The notes under the pieces are model-generated. The model was not told the origin of the DNA and searched no databases. It saw only the letters and a list, made by a program, of their open reading frames with translations. Both the position numbers and the translations under genes were made by a program. 64,000 bases of DNA from SAR324 cluster bacterium (GTDB lineage: Bacteria > SAR324 > NAC60-12): positions 62,001 to 126,000 of the forward strand of contig JADFZZ010000002.1 of the NCBI GenBank assembly GCA_015232315.1, read 5' to 3'. Each line of letters begins with the position of its first letter. The first letter of the stretch is position 1. Positions 43,412 through 52,757 of the stretch are shown here, one piece after another.

Positions 43412-43487
43412 AAGTACCCGAGCAAAAGTTTTTTAACAATAATAGGGAACCAGAAAAAAATGGTTAAAGATTTCTGGTCGGGTACTT
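43412..43487. repeat. Long hairpin between two minus-strand genes
   Basis: AAGTACCCGA (43412) is inverted at 43478-43487, and CCAGAAA/TTTCTGG pairs within. The loop side is A/T rich. Directly after the cyclase-gene stop, so it could end that transcript or be a small mobile repeat. Confidence 0.5.
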
Positions 43488-43496
43488 AACCCGGTT

Positions 43497-44168
43497 TTAT
43501 CCAAGATTTGCCCAGATGGTGCAGGGGGCACCATCCAGCTTGTCAATGAACAAGGGAGAAACCAGCATGTTATTGAGAATGGTCTCCTGTCCCACAGGTT
43601 CCAGATTCATGTCTTCCAGAACCATTACAGGAAATGAATGATTCAAAAAAGCTCGATGTGCGGCCCGTCCAATATCGCGATGAGCAAAACTGGAAAGAGA
43701 AATCACATCAAAGCCCAGAAATCTGATCTTTGGAAACTGATTACGCAGCCAGTCCGACATTTCCGGATGAAATCCGGGAGGACTTTTCCAATAGTTTTCT
43801 TCATGGCGTCGTGCATGCCATCCGGTTACGATCAGGACCGCTTTGGCATTGGGTTCCACAATTTCAGCAACGTTCAGCGCGAATTCGAGATGTTCCGGGG
43901 TGCAGACTTCAGCGTCTTTCAGGGGAATCCGTAAAACCTGAACAGGCGAACAGAACCAGAAATCATGAGCGTAATCTGTCAGCGTTTCACCATCCTGCCT
44001 GAAATGCGAGGGACAATCCACATGAGTGCCAAGATGGTTGGAAAAGGATAGTGTCGCGGTATTGCAACTGTCCCCATTACACATTTGTTTGTCGGGTGTG
44101 ATCACGGCACCTGTCCCATTGCCATAAGCGGGCGTCCGGGCACCGAGGGGATAACTTAAACAGAGCAT
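43497..44168 (-). CDS. Cyclase/kynurenine-formamidase-like metal hydrolase
   Basis: The ATG at 44168 is preceded by GAGGTATGC and gives MLCLSYPLGA...; 223 residues, the family length. Metal motif HLGTHVDCPSHF (HxGTHxDxPxH) is intact. Later motifs AVLIVTGWHARRHEENYW and LGFDVISL follow the family, with the conserved His in the FAHRDIGRAAH region. The family (COG1878) includes KynB and isatin hydrolase. The substrate here is not determinable, as no tryptophan-degradation genes are next to it. A longer start at 44213 lacks a ribosome site. Confidence 0.85.
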   Translation of the reverse strand: MLCLSYPLGARTPAYGNGTGAVITPDKQMCNGDSCNTATLSFSNHLGTHVDCPSHFRQDGETLTDYAHDFWFCSPVQVLRIPLKDAEVCTPEHLEFALNVAEIVEPNAKAVLIVTGWHARRHEENYWKSPPGFHPEMSDWLRNQFPKIRFLGFDVISLSSFAHRDIGRAAHRAFLNHSFPVMVLEDMNLEPVGQETILNNMLVSPLFIDKLDGAPCTIWANLG

Positions 44169-44281
44169 GCATACCTCACGATAGAGATTGAAAAGAAATT
44201 GTCTGTGTTTCAATTGAGTGGCACAGACAGCAGGTTATCGCAAGGCGGGATTCAGGGGAAGAAAAATGAGGACGGATACCA

Positions 44282-44629
44282 TCAGAAATTTCTATTGCGT
44301 GGGGGGCGTCTCCGGCGTTTTCTGGAAGCGGAAATATTTCGAGGTGGAACATGATGAATGATGGTATCCTCTTCATCATCGTCCTCGTCCTCGTCCTCCT
44401 CCTCTTCTCGAATAACGTACTTGGAACTGGGCGAATGCTCGGTTGCCATGCCGCTAGTAAACAGTAAGAGGGGAAGGCCTACCGCAAATATGGCACCTGC
44501 GACAATACCCGTTCCAATTTCCATCCCCGGGATAAGAGCGTATAACAAATAACCAATTCCCACTCCAAATAAAATTAGAAGACTACTGACTATTGCTACA
44601 AAGACCAGAATCGGTATGATATATTGCAT
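44282..44629 (-). CDS. Small membrane protein with acidic-then-basic tail
   Basis: The ATG at 44629 has GAGGTTAAA before it; 115 residues. Two hydrophobic segments (IIPILVFVAIVSSLLILFGV and IVAGAIFAVGLPLLLFTSGM). The tail is a run of Glu/Asp (REEEEDEDEDDDEED) followed by SRKRRRRPPRNR. No family recognised. The opposite charge blocks suggest a charged cytoplasmic tail or self-interaction. Confidence 0.55.
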   Translation of the reverse strand: MQYIIPILVFVAIVSSLLILFGVGIGYLLYALIPGMEIGTGIVAGAIFAVGLPLLLFTSGMATEHSPSSKYVIREEEEDEDEDDDEEDTIIHHVPPRNISASRKRRRRPPRNRNF

Positions 44630-44688
44630 TTTAACCTCACAAACATTCAGGTTTTCAAAAAAGTAACGAATGACATTTTTCGGGATGT

Positions 44689-44901
44689 TCAATGAACTGA
44701 TTTTACGAATCGTTCAAGCAAAATATTCTTAATAACCGCTTGCGTTTCGCCTATTCTCAAAACTTTCAGGGTCTTGTAGACGGCCCTTGGTTCTCCGTTT
44801 GGGATAAGGATCACCGGACGATGCATGTCATTCATCTGATTCAACAAATCGGAGACTTTTGCGTTGAATGTTTTAAAAGGGATTTTCTTGCTCAAGGGCA
44901 A
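44689..44901 (-). CDS. Third gene of the TA-like set, Phd/YefM-like N-terminus
   Basis: 70 residues. The opening (IPFKTFNAKVSDLLNQMNDM then RPVILIPNGEPRAV) resembles the Phd/YefM antitoxin DNA-binding part, in which a short helix is followed by P(V/I).I..NG.P.AV. The C-terminal part differs from the usual toxin-binding helix. It overlaps the end of the RelE/ParE-like gene by 29 bases. A second antitoxin-like gene behind a toxin gene is unusual. Confidence 0.5.
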   Translation of the reverse strand: MPLSKKIPFKTFNAKVSDLLNQMNDMHRPVILIPNGEPRAVYKTLKVLRIGETQAVIKNILLERFVKSVH

Positions 44902-45175
44902 GGATCGTTACCAGGATATCCGTTAAAGTGAACAAGACAAAATAACCTTCATTGGGTTCAAGTCCTGTTAATTCCATTCCGGATATCCTGACCGTGTATA
45001 CAGGTGGATCCTGATGAATGGTTTGGACATCCGCCTGAGATTCCGCATCCACTTGTAATGCCAGGCATCGTGCCCGGATACGCTCAAGGTGTGAGGTTTT
45101 CCCCTGTTGTTTTAAATGAATCAAGGTTGCGATGGCCTGCTGATCATAAACCAGCCTTCTGATGTTATGACTCAT
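44873..45175 (-). CDS. RelE/ParE-like toxin candidate
   Basis: 100 residues. The C-terminal half (DPPVYTVRISG, then NEGYFVLFTLTDILVTILAL) follows the RelE/ParE core, where PPVYR.R.G.YRVLF....V.IL is typical. The basic residues of the usual active site are partly replaced. It overlaps the stop of the Phd-like gene before it by 11 bases, the normal antitoxin-toxin order. Toxicity cannot be read from the sequence. Confidence 0.5.
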   Translation of the reverse strand: MSHNIRRLVYDQQAIATLIHLKQQGKTSHLERIRARCLALQVDAESQADVQTIHQDPPVYTVRISGMELTGLEPNEGYFVLFTLTDILVTILALEQENPF

Positions 45176-45422
45176 ACTGATTTAACAGTGCGTCGAGTTC
45201 TTCATCAGAAACAAGTCCATCCGTATTTCCCGCATGAATGACTTTAGCTCTGACAATCGCCTTTCGGTACTGTAAATCCTTCCATGCTCGATACATTTCC
45301 TGAAATAATTCATAAGGAACCAAACTTGAAATGGTTTTTCCATTTTTTGTCAGAAAAATCAGCTCATCAGTTGCCACAATTGCATTCAAATTTGCTTTTG
45401 CTTCTGAAACAGTTTTAAACAT
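45165..45422 (-). CDS. Phd/YefM-type antitoxin
   Basis: The ATG at 45422 is preceded by GAGGTGATC; 85 residues. MFKTVSEAKANLNAIVAT, ELIFLTKNGKTISSLVPYE is the standard Phd/YefM N-terminal domain. The C-terminus (DGLVSDEELDALLNQYES) is the acidic toxin-binding tail. The next gene overlaps it by 11 bases and has RelE/ParE features. Confidence 0.72.
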   Translation of the reverse strand: MFKTVSEAKANLNAIVATDELIFLTKNGKTISSLVPYELFQEMYRAWKDLQYRKAIVRAKVIHAGNTDGLVSDEELDALLNQYES

Positions 45423-45526
45423 GATCACCTCATCAAGAAACAAGATTGTAACAGTTTTAATAAAGACTAAAATTTTGACTATTTTTTGTCAAGTTGGCGA
45501 TGCTATGAACAAAATAAACAAAAAAA

Positions 45527-48500
45527 TCATACAGGTTTTTTCTGGAGGCGGTTGTTGTGGACCGGTTTTTCCTTGAGCATCCTCAGCATTTCCGCAATGG
45601 AGCGTTCCAGTTGCGGATCTTTGCCTTTGGCGTAATCCTGAGGGAAGCATTCCACCTCAATGTCGGGTTCAACTCCCACATTTTCAATGCCCCAACCTGA
45701 GTTGTGAAACCACATGGAAAACTGGGGTTGGGTGGTCAGGGAACCATCCACCAGATGATACTGGTTATCAATGCCGACAACGCCGCCCCAGGTGCGTTTG
45801 CCAATCAGCGGACCTAATTGCAACGTTTTGAAACTGTAACAGAACATATCGCCGTCAGAACCGGAAAATTCATTGGCCAGTGCGATCAGATGCCCTTTCA
45901 TGGTGTGATAGGGATAGGTTTCAGAGGCACCCCAACGTGGCACATCATAGCCCAGATGCCGGTGCGTCAGTTTTTCCAGAATCAATGGAGAAACAAATCC
46001 GCCTGAATTGTAGCGCACATCAATGATGAGTCCTTCCCGGTCTGTTTGCGCAAGATACGCCCGATGAAATTCAGCGATGCCTTCACTCTGCATGTCGGGC
46101 AGATGGATATAGCCGACTCGTCCCTCCGTCGCTTCCATGACTTTGCGATAGTTGTTTGTGACCCATTCCCGATAACGTGCCCGCTGATCCCGTCGCAGGG
46201 TTTGAACAAAAACATGCCGGACTTCCGCCTTTTTATCCGGACTTTTAATGGTGAGCATTACATTTTGTCCAGCCTGATTGACCAGTAATTCTTCAGGCGA
46301 AGTTTGACTGTTGATCGGCGTGCCTCCGATTGCCAGTAGCAAATCGCCTTCCTTGATTCTCAAGCCGGGTTCACAGAGCGGAGAATGTTCATTTTTTCGC
46401 CACACATCGCCCCGGTAGATCTGTCGAATGACATACGCCTTATGTTTTTTGCTATATTCCAGATCTGCCCCCAAAGATCCGATAGGATAAATCGGAGGTA
46501 CATGGTAATCACCGCCATATTCATAGGCATGGGAAGTTCCCAGTTCTCCCTGCATTTCCCAGATGATATCCGAAAGTTCTGACCGACTGCCCACCCGTTC
46601 CAGCAACGGAAAATATCGTTGATAAACCTGATTCCAATCCACGCCGCCGAGGGTTTCGGTCCAGAAGAATTCTTTCTGAAGCCGCCATGATTCCTGAAAC
46701 ATCTGCCGCCATTCCGCGGGATAATTGATGGAAATCCGGATACGGTCCAGATCGATCCATCCGGTTTTTCTGCAAGGATATTCAGGGCCATCTTCGGAAA
46801 CAACCACACCGGCTTCGACCACCCTTACTTCATGGGACGATAAATACAGCAGGGTGTTTGCGGCAGGTCTCAATTCAATATCCCCAACGTCTCTGGCCAG
46901 GATTTCCGCTTCCTGCTTTTCCAGGTCGTACCCCCACAGAATCCCATCTTCCAGGTCTGTTTCAAAGGCGGGGTCTTCGAGATCACCGGTCATTGGAAAT
47001 TCGGTAAAGAGAATTTTTCCGGGCAAACCGACCACCTGCCCATAAATGCTTTCTGCCATGGGAAATTCAATGATTCTGTGTTCAATGCCTTCCAGATCGA
47101 TCTTGATTTTGGTGATCGATTTTTCCTCAGGTTCTGCTTTTCCTCGTTTTTTCTTTGTTGATTTTGGTGATTTTTCATTTTGTGCCGCATCTTCCTCCTG
47201 TCCACGTTCCTTGCCGGGGGCGTAGGGTTGTGGATTGAAGGGACTGGTGATGTCATCTCTCAAGGTGATCAGATAGGGTTTGATGGAGCGGGTGAATACC
47301 GCCGCATATTGTACTGTGTCCCAGATGGGATTGTAACTTCTGGCGGAAAGGAAATAGAGCCAGCGTCCTTCCGGATCAAAGGACGGAGCAAAGTCATACC
47401 GGACAGGATGCGTGATCTGATGGCTTTTGCCGGTTTCCAGATTGAGTAGAAAAATCGCTGTCAATTCCAGACTCAGCGGTTTGCAATAGGCAATCCAGTT
47501 GCTGTCTGGAGAAAACACCACATCCGTGATTTCCTTGATGGGGGACTCATCCACTTTTTTACATTTCTGATTTTCCAGATTCAACAGATACAGATCCATG
47601 CGGCTGGTGGTGAACGCAAGCAGATTGGCTGAAGGTGCGCACACAATGGTTTGAACCCTTCCCGGCGGCAAGGGAATCAGCATTTCCGGTTCCACTGCCG
47701 GGATTTCTGAAAAAACAGCCAGGCATTCCTGATCTCCCTGCTGATCAGAGACTGTGACCAGTTTTCCATCAGGCATCCAGGCGATCAGGCGGTGTCGCAC
47801 ACCGTCGCGGTGTCCATACTGAACGGCCGCGTCTTCCCAGAGCGGCATGGAAAACAGTTTGCCTCTGGAGGTGACCGCAATTTTGTGTCCTTGAGGATGC
47901 AGGTGCACTTCTTCCAGATAATCCACGCCATACACAAATTTTCGTTGCAGGCGTGTTTTGGGTGAATGCCACTGAATGGGGATCTGCCAGTGTTCATCGT
48001 GTTCCAGATTCATGGCCCACAAGTCGCCTCCTGCCTGATAGACCAGATGCTGTCGGTCGGTCTGGACTCCTCTGACATAATAATTTTCCTGATGGGTCAT
48101 TGCGGTGATTTCAGTTCCGTCAAGACCGCATCGGTAAAGATTCCCCATTTGTTCATGGTCTGAAACAAAATAGATATGGTCACCGATCCAGAACGGCCGG
48201 ACCGGATTGCCTGGAAGCGCCAGTTTTTCAAATTTATTTTTACCGTTACGGTCAAGCCACACTTCACCCACGGTTCCGCCACGATAACGTTTCCAGCGAA
48301 AATTGCTGATGGCGTTGCGTCCCAGCACACAGCCCTTGCCATTGCCAGACTGATGCATGAACGTTGCCGGGCCAAAGGGCAGTGGTTCCACAGGGCCGCC
48401 TTCCAGAGAAACCTGATACAACTGGGCATCATCGGCACGATGTACCGCCTGATGGGCGCTTTGAAAAATGACCGATTGACTGTCGGGGGTCCAGCCCACC

Positions 48501-48784
48501 ACATAACGGGTTTTACCAAGATACGTCAGCCTGAACAGGGGACTGCCTTCAGCGGAAAGGACATAGACATCGGTTCCACCTTCTTCGGAGGCACAACAGG
48601 CGATCCAGCGTCCATCAGGAGAAAACACAGGCGAAATGATTTCACCGCGTCCGCTGGTGAGTCTGTGGGCTTTCCCACCCCGAAGTTCCACTGTCCACAA
48701 GTCGTCTTCTCCCAGGAAAACCACTTGATCTTGAGAAACGGTTGGACTACGAAAATATCCCTGTTGCAGCACATCTTTTTTCAA
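45527..48784 (-). CDS. Tricorn-like protease
   Basis: I start at the TTG at 48784 because AAAGGAG is five bases ahead; the frame is open further but runs into the murJ gene. 1085 residues. Two beta-propellers (SPVFSPDGRWIACCASEEGG; VFSPDSNWIAYCKP; APSFDPEGRWLYFLSAR), a charged linker (KSTKKKRGKAEPEEK), a C1 helical domain with the catalytic His (TSHAYEYG, about residue 752), a PDZ domain, and an S41-type domain with the nucleophile in EFSGSDGDMF (about residue 976), closing with GVEPDIEVE. Tricorn degrades oligopeptides from the proteasome or other proteases in the cytoplasm. Bacterial homologues are common. Confidence 0.9.
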   Translation of the reverse strand: MKKDVLQQGYFRSPTVSQDQVVFLGEDDLWTVELRGGKAHRLTSGRGEIISPVFSPDGRWIACCASEEGGTDVYVLSAEGSPLFRLTYLGKTRYVVGWTPDSQSVIFQSAHQAVHRADDAQLYQVSLEGGPVEPLPFGPATFMHQSGNGKGCVLGRNAISNFRWKRYRGGTVGEVWLDRNGKNKFEKLALPGNPVRPFWIGDHIYFVSDHEQMGNLYRCGLDGTEITAMTHQENYYVRGVQTDRQHLVYQAGGDLWAMNLEHDEHWQIPIQWHSPKTRLQRKFVYGVDYLEEVHLHPQGHKIAVTSRGKLFSMPLWEDAAVQYGHRDGVRHRLIAWMPDGKLVTVSDQQGDQECLAVFSEIPAVEPEMLIPLPPGRVQTIVCAPSANLLAFTTSRMDLYLLNLENQKCKKVDESPIKEITDVVFSPDSNWIAYCKPLSLELTAIFLLNLETGKSHQITHPVRYDFAPSFDPEGRWLYFLSARSYNPIWDTVQYAAVFTRSIKPYLITLRDDITSPFNPQPYAPGKERGQEEDAAQNEKSPKSTKKKRGKAEPEEKSITKIKIDLEGIEHRIIEFPMAESIYGQVVGLPGKILFTEFPMTGDLEDPAFETDLEDGILWGYDLEKQEAEILARDVGDIELRPAANTLLYLSSHEVRVVEAGVVVSEDGPEYPCRKTGWIDLDRIRISINYPAEWRQMFQESWRLQKEFFWTETLGGVDWNQVYQRYFPLLERVGSRSELSDIIWEMQGELGTSHAYEYGGDYHVPPIYPIGSLGADLEYSKKHKAYVIRQIYRGDVWRKNEHSPLCEPGLRIKEGDLLLAIGGTPINSQTSPEELLVNQAGQNVMLTIKSPDKKAEVRHVFVQTLRRDQRARYREWVTNNYRKVMEATEGRVGYIHLPDMQSEGIAEFHRAYLAQTDREGLIIDVRYNSGGFVSPLILEKLTHRHLGYDVPRWGASETYPYHTMKGHLIALANEFSGSDGDMFCYSFKTLQLGPLIGKRTWGGVVGIDNQYHLVDGSLTTQPQFSMWFHNSGWGIENVGVEPDIEVECFPQDYAKGKDPQLERSIAEMLRMLKEKPVHNNRLQKKPV

Positions 48785-48809
48785 TAGCACTCCTTTCGAT
48801 AAATTCACC

Positions 48810-50402
48810 TTGAATTCCACTGACACGCAAACCACCAGAAGGCAAATCCTCCGCCGGGCTGGTGTCATCACACTGTTTACCTTGATTTCCAGAATTTTGG
48901 GAGCTGTTCGCGATCTGGTGATCGCTCATGTATTTGGGGCGGGTTTGGCAACCGACGCATTTGTGCAGGCGTTTACGATTCCCAATGTTTTTCGCCGCTT
49001 GACCGCGGAAGGGTCCATGACCCTGGCCTTCATACCACTTTACACCGAAATACGGGAAACCCAGGGGAGGGACAAGGCAAAAATCTTTGCCCAAAAAGTT
49101 ATGGGACTGGTGTTCTGGAGCACGTTGGGCATCAGTCTGGCGTGTATTGTCTTCAGTCCGCAACTGGTCTATCTGTTTGCCGCTGGCTTTGCGGATACAC
49201 CGGAACAGTTTGATCTGACGGTGTGGATGACCCGGCTGATGTTTCCATACCTCATCATGATTTCTCTGGTTGCCTGGGCCATGGGGGTGCTGAATGCTGA
49301 AAAAATCTTTGCCGCGCCAGCCGCCGCGCCGATTCTGCTCAATGTTGCCATCATCGGTTTTGCGCTGGGAGTCGCCCCTTTGCTGGAGGTGCCCATCATT
49401 GCTGTCGCCTGGGGTGTTCTGGTGGGGGGGATCGCACAGGTGATACTACAGATTCCATCGCTGAGGAGTATCAAACAATCTATTCGTCCGATTGTGTTCT
49501 GGAACGATCCTGAGGTGTCGAGGCTGCTCCGGTTGTTGGGACCGTCTATTTTCGGCATTGCGGTGTATCAGATCAACATCATCATTTTACGCAACATTGC
49601 CAGTTTCCTGCCTTCAGGACAAGTGACCTATTATTACAATGCAAACCGTCTGACCGAATTGGTGCTGGGCGTGTTTGCGGTGGCGTTCGCGACCGCGACG
49701 TTTCCAGAACTCAGTGAACATACGGCTCAGACGGATTGGGTCAAGATCCGCTCAACCGTCAAATGGACCATCAAATCCATCCTGTTTATTATTTTACCGG
49801 CCACTGCGGGTTTAACCGCCGCGGCTCAGCCGATTGTTGCCATGCTCTATTTACATGGTGCCTATTCTGTGTCTGATGTCACTCAGACTGCAACGACTCT
49901 GCAGGCGTTTGCGGTGGGAATTCCGGCGATCGCGGTCATTCGTGTGCAGATTTCACTGTGCTATGCGCTGAAAGATACCCGAACGCCAGTGATCATCTCA
50001 TTGTTCACCATGATCATCACCGCCTTGCTTGGCTGGTGGTGGAGCAAAACCCATGAAGTGGTTGGACTGGCCCTGGGACTATCAGTCGGAACCTGGTTTC
50101 AAAGCCTGTCCTTGTGGGCAACCTTGCGGAGAGAACCGGAACTTCGAGAGGGCTGGTTGCCGATGACCGCCATTTTCAAGTACACGCTGGCATCCTGTGG
50201 AATAGGGGCCTTGGCATGGTATGCGAGTTCCTTCGGTGATTGGGATCGCGGACCTTTTTCACTGGAAAACTGGGCACGATTCAGTGGCATTCTGGTTGGT
50301 GCGGTTGTGTTATATCCTGCCTTGCTGATTGCATTGCGCGATACCACCACACAGGAATGGCTGAAGTGGTTCAAGAAAAAACTGCGGAAAAGTTCAGTGT
50401 AG
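48810..50402 (+). CDS. murJ: MurJ, lipid II flippase
   Basis: 530 residues with about 14 hydrophobic segments. The N-terminal region VITLFTLISRILGAVRDLVIA, ATDAFVQAFTIPNVFRRLTA, EGSMTLAFIPLYTE is typical MurJ/MviN, and positively charged residues of the cavity are retained. It flips lipid II for peptidoglycan synthesis. The best start is the TTG at 48810, as no ATG or GTG is nearby; its ribosome site is poor. The start lies 25 bases from the TTG start of the divergent Tricorn gene, so its promoter must lie inside that gene or the shared spacer. Confidence 0.92.
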   Translation: MNSTDTQTTRRQILRRAGVITLFTLISRILGAVRDLVIAHVFGAGLATDAFVQAFTIPNVFRRLTAEGSMTLAFIPLYTEIRETQGRDKAKIFAQKVMGLVFWSTLGISLACIVFSPQLVYLFAAGFADTPEQFDLTVWMTRLMFPYLIMISLVAWAMGVLNAEKIFAAPAAAPILLNVAIIGFALGVAPLLEVPIIAVAWGVLVGGIAQVILQIPSLRSIKQSIRPIVFWNDPEVSRLLRLLGPSIFGIAVYQINIIILRNIASFLPSGQVTYYYNANRLTELVLGVFAVAFATATFPELSEHTAQTDWVKIRSTVKWTIKSILFIILPATAGLTAAAQPIVAMLYLHGAYSVSDVTQTATTLQAFAVGIPAIAVIRVQISLCYALKDTRTPVIISLFTMIITALLGWWWSKTHEVVGLALGLSVGTWFQSLSLWATLRREPELREGWLPMTAIFKYTLASCGIGALAWYASSFGDWDRGPFSLENWARFSGILVGAVVLYPALLIALRDTTTQEWLKWFKKKLRKSSV

Positions 50403-50437
50403 CGCTGTAAAAACAGGACCAACTGTTCAACATCCGG

Positions 50438-50818
50438 TTATTTAAAAATGGAATTAATTTTTTCGTCAAGGGTTTGCTGGGTATAAGGTTTTACCACATA
50501 ATTGTTCACTCCTGCACGAATCGCCGCAATGACATTTTCAGGGAGTGCTTCCGCAGTGACCATGAGAAAGGGGAGGTCTTTGAATCGTTCATCTTTTCGA
50601 ACTTCCTTGAGTAATTCCAGTCCAGACATTTTCGGCATATTCCAGTCTGCGATCACAAAATCAACTCGTTCATGTTGGAGTTTGATCAGGGCGGCTTCGC
50701 CATTATCGGCTTCTATCACATTGTCATATCCCAGTTTTCTCAGGGTAGATCTCATGATGGCTCTCATTTTTGTGAAATCATCTACAATGAGAATTTTCAT
50801 GTCTTTGCTGGTAGGCAT
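50438..50818 (-). CDS. cheY: CheY-like single-domain response regulator
   Basis: 126 residues. Acidic pocket VDDF, phosphoacceptor Asp in VIADWNMPKMSG, Thr/Ser switch in MVTAEAL, and Lys in VVKPYT are present. MRSTLRKLGYDNVIEADNGEAAL is typical of CheY proper. Without an output domain it acts by protein contact, in chemotaxis usually with FliM. No che or flagellar genes are nearby. The CheX-like DUF3334 protein at 19950 could be a partner, by inference. Confidence 0.9.
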   Translation of the reverse strand: MPTSKDMKILIVDDFTKMRAIMRSTLRKLGYDNVIEADNGEAALIKLQHERVDFVIADWNMPKMSGLELLKEVRKDERFKDLPFLMVTAEALPENVIAAIRAGVNNYVVKPYTQQTLDEKINSIFK

Positions 50819-50908
50819 ATCCTTACAATTAATAAAAATTAATAAATATTCTGTGATGGTCTCATGTTTGTGAGGCGATGACTTGTTATGTCAGTGCGAC
50901 TGAATACT

Positions 50909-51502
50909 TCAGAAAGTATACTTACTGAAAAAATCGTCCAGAAACAAATCCAACCGGCTTTTAATATCATTTTCTATGACCATATTGGCATATTGTTTGG
51001 TGGGAAGAATATGGGTGTAATATGCGGGACGAACAAAAGTAAAGTATTGATTCAAGGTATATTCAACATCAGCGGTTCTTTCCTGATGATCTCTCAGGAT
51101 TCGACGTCCAAGAGCAACATCCGGCGGACTCTCCAGATAAAATGAATAGGTGAGAGATCCACGCAGACTGGGAGACATCAGCACATACAACCCCTCAATG
51201 ATCAGAAACTCTCCGGGGATCAGTTTGGTGGTAGTTCGCTTACGTTTCCCTGTTCCATATTCATACATGGGAATATGTGCGGGCACGCCTTCAGACAGGT
51301 CCTCCAGCGCTTGATGAAAAAGTTTGAAATCAAAAGCGGAAGGGATATCAAAGTTATATTTTTCCATAGGAATGTGATCAGGACGTTCCTGGTAAAAATT
51401 ATCAAGAGCAATGATATTCGATTTGGGTAGACGTTCCTGCAGATAGTGCGCGAACAAACTTTTTCCACATCCGGAACCTCCTGCTACCGCAATAATTTTC
51501 AT
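50909..51502 (-). CDS. Uridine kinase-like phosphotransferase
   Basis: 197 residues. P-loop VAGGSGCGKSLFA, then ALDNFYQERPDHIP with the nucleoside-binding Asp, FDIPSAFDF, and FLIIEGLYVLM. The lid has RRILRDHQERTADVEYTL. This matches the Udk/PRK family; uridine kinase is the likely activity, phosphoribulokinase-like alternatives are less so. It starts 13 bases downstream of the BioD-like gene's stop, so they share an operon. Confidence 0.85.
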   Translation of the reverse strand: MKIIAVAGGSGCGKSLFAHYLQERLPKSNIIALDNFYQERPDHIPMEKYNFDIPSAFDFKLFHQALEDLSEGVPAHIPMYEYGTGKRKRTTTKLIPGEFLIIEGLYVLMSPSLRGSLTYSFYLESPPDVALGRRILRDHQERTADVEYTLNQYFTFVRPAYYTHILPTKQYANMVIENDIKSRLDLFLDDFFSKYTF

Positions 51503-51515
51503 GGCTGTATATCCT

Positions 51516-52223
51516 CTATTTGATCAAAGTGTTCAGAATACCTTTTTCCAGGTAGGATTGAATCCAGTTGGCAATGTTCTCATCCTGAGCTGGTTCTGTC
51601 ATGCGTGGAATCATGCCCCAAACCCGTAGGGATGTCTGTTGTTCCAGGGTGAGCCATTGATAATGAAGCAAATCCGCATGGTCGCAATTGTTCCAGTTGT
51701 TCAGAATAATTCCTTTGACAGGCAGTTCTTCATGTTTCATGATTTTGAGTTGCGCAAGTGTTTCTGCCAGCGATGATTCGCCAATATCGGTGATCCACAA
51801 TATGGAAGTTGCCCACTGTCGTATCACATCAAGTTCGGTATGTGTTTTGGTGATGGGGAGACACAAGCCACTCAATCCTTCAGTGATCAGGATCGGGTAA
51901 CGCTCCTGAAGCATTTTCCGGTAGTTTTCCAGAACATCCATCTTGATTTCCACACCATCCCGTTGCGCGGCAAGAACAGGGGGGTAATTTTCATTCAGCA
52001 TATAGGGATTGACCAAATTCTGATGTTCAGTCATCCGGGAGGCGTGATAGAGTAGTTCCGCGTCTGTGGAAACATCGTTGGCGTTATAAATGATGTGCCC
52101 TGTATCGACTGGTTTCCAGGCGCCAACAATGGTTTTGTCCCGTAATGCGGTAATGATCCCTCGTGCGATAAATGTTTTTCCGACAGTCCGATGAGAACCA
52201 CCAATGTAGATTAGTTGTGTCAT
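51516..52223 (-). CDS. BioD-like (dethiobiotin synthetase family) protein
   Basis: 235 residues. The Walker A variant GGSHRTVGKTFIARGI and the downstream AWKPVDTGH, LITEGLSGLCLPI match the BioD/AAA_26 family, in which KPV.TG and EG.GG.L.P are diagnostic. BioD forms dethiobiotin from 7,8-diaminononanoate, CO2 and ATP. No other biotin genes are nearby, and the same fold occurs at the N-terminus of some phosphotransacetylases, so the reaction is not certain. It overlaps the gene upstream by four bases and precedes the uridine-kinase-like gene. Confidence 0.7.
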   Translation of the reverse strand: MTQLIYIGGSHRTVGKTFIARGIITALRDKTIVGAWKPVDTGHIIYNANDVSTDAELLYHASRMTEHQNLVNPYMLNENYPPVLAAQRDGVEIKMDVLENYRKMLQERYPILITEGLSGLCLPITKTHTELDVIRQWATSILWITDIGESSLAETLAQLKIMKHEELPVKGIILNNWNNCDHADLLHYQWLTLEQQTSLRVWGMIPRMTEPAQDENIANWIQSYLEKGILNTLIK

Positions 52224-52645
52224 TCCTGTTTTTCTCCACTGAGAATCAGATTGTTTCTTAGGTCGGTGATTTCCTTGTATTCTTTTTCAATCAATTCTTT
52301 TGTCACATCCTGAACGGTGATGTAGGATCGGGAAGGCATGTCCGTCTTGTCGGAGGCCTGTTGCTGTTTTTTCATTTCTTCCTGCTTGAGATATTCCACG
52401 ACATTCACTGTTTCACCGTCAACTTCAATGGTGATATCCTTCAGTTCCTCTGCGGTAAATCCTGCATCTTGTGCCACTCGGACTAATTCTTTCATATCCC
52501 GGATTAATTTTTGCCGTTTTTTCTCTTCTTTTGTTGCGGCATTTTCCGTGATATTGATTTCGTTGGACTGGGCATGAACCGGTTTTACAGGCAGAAAACC
52601 ATTAAAAAAAATTAAACTTATCAAACAGATAATAATTCTCATCAT
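52220..52645 (-). CDS. Secreted small coiled-coil protein
   Basis: The ATG at 52645 gives a signal peptide (MMRIIICLISLIFFNGFLPV...HAQ); 141 residues. The mature part is charged and helical (KKRQKLIRDMKELVRVAQDA, DGETVNVVEYLKQEEMKKQQ). No family recognised. Its stop overlaps the start of the BioD-like gene by four bases, so it is transcribed with it. Confidence 0.55.
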   Translation of the reverse strand: MMRIIICLISLIFFNGFLPVKPVHAQSNEINITENAATKEEKKRQKLIRDMKELVRVAQDAGFTAEELKDITIEVDGETVNVVEYLKQEEMKKQQQASDKTDMPSRSYITVQDVTKELIEKEYKEITDLRNNLILSGEKQE

Positions 52646-52757
52646 TTTTATCAACCTGAATATGTATGGAAAATGCATTTCTTCAATCAGTTAAGCCTAC
52701 GGTTCTGTTCATGCAAATGATACGCAAATTCTGGTAGAAAATTATTTTAGAGGTCTC

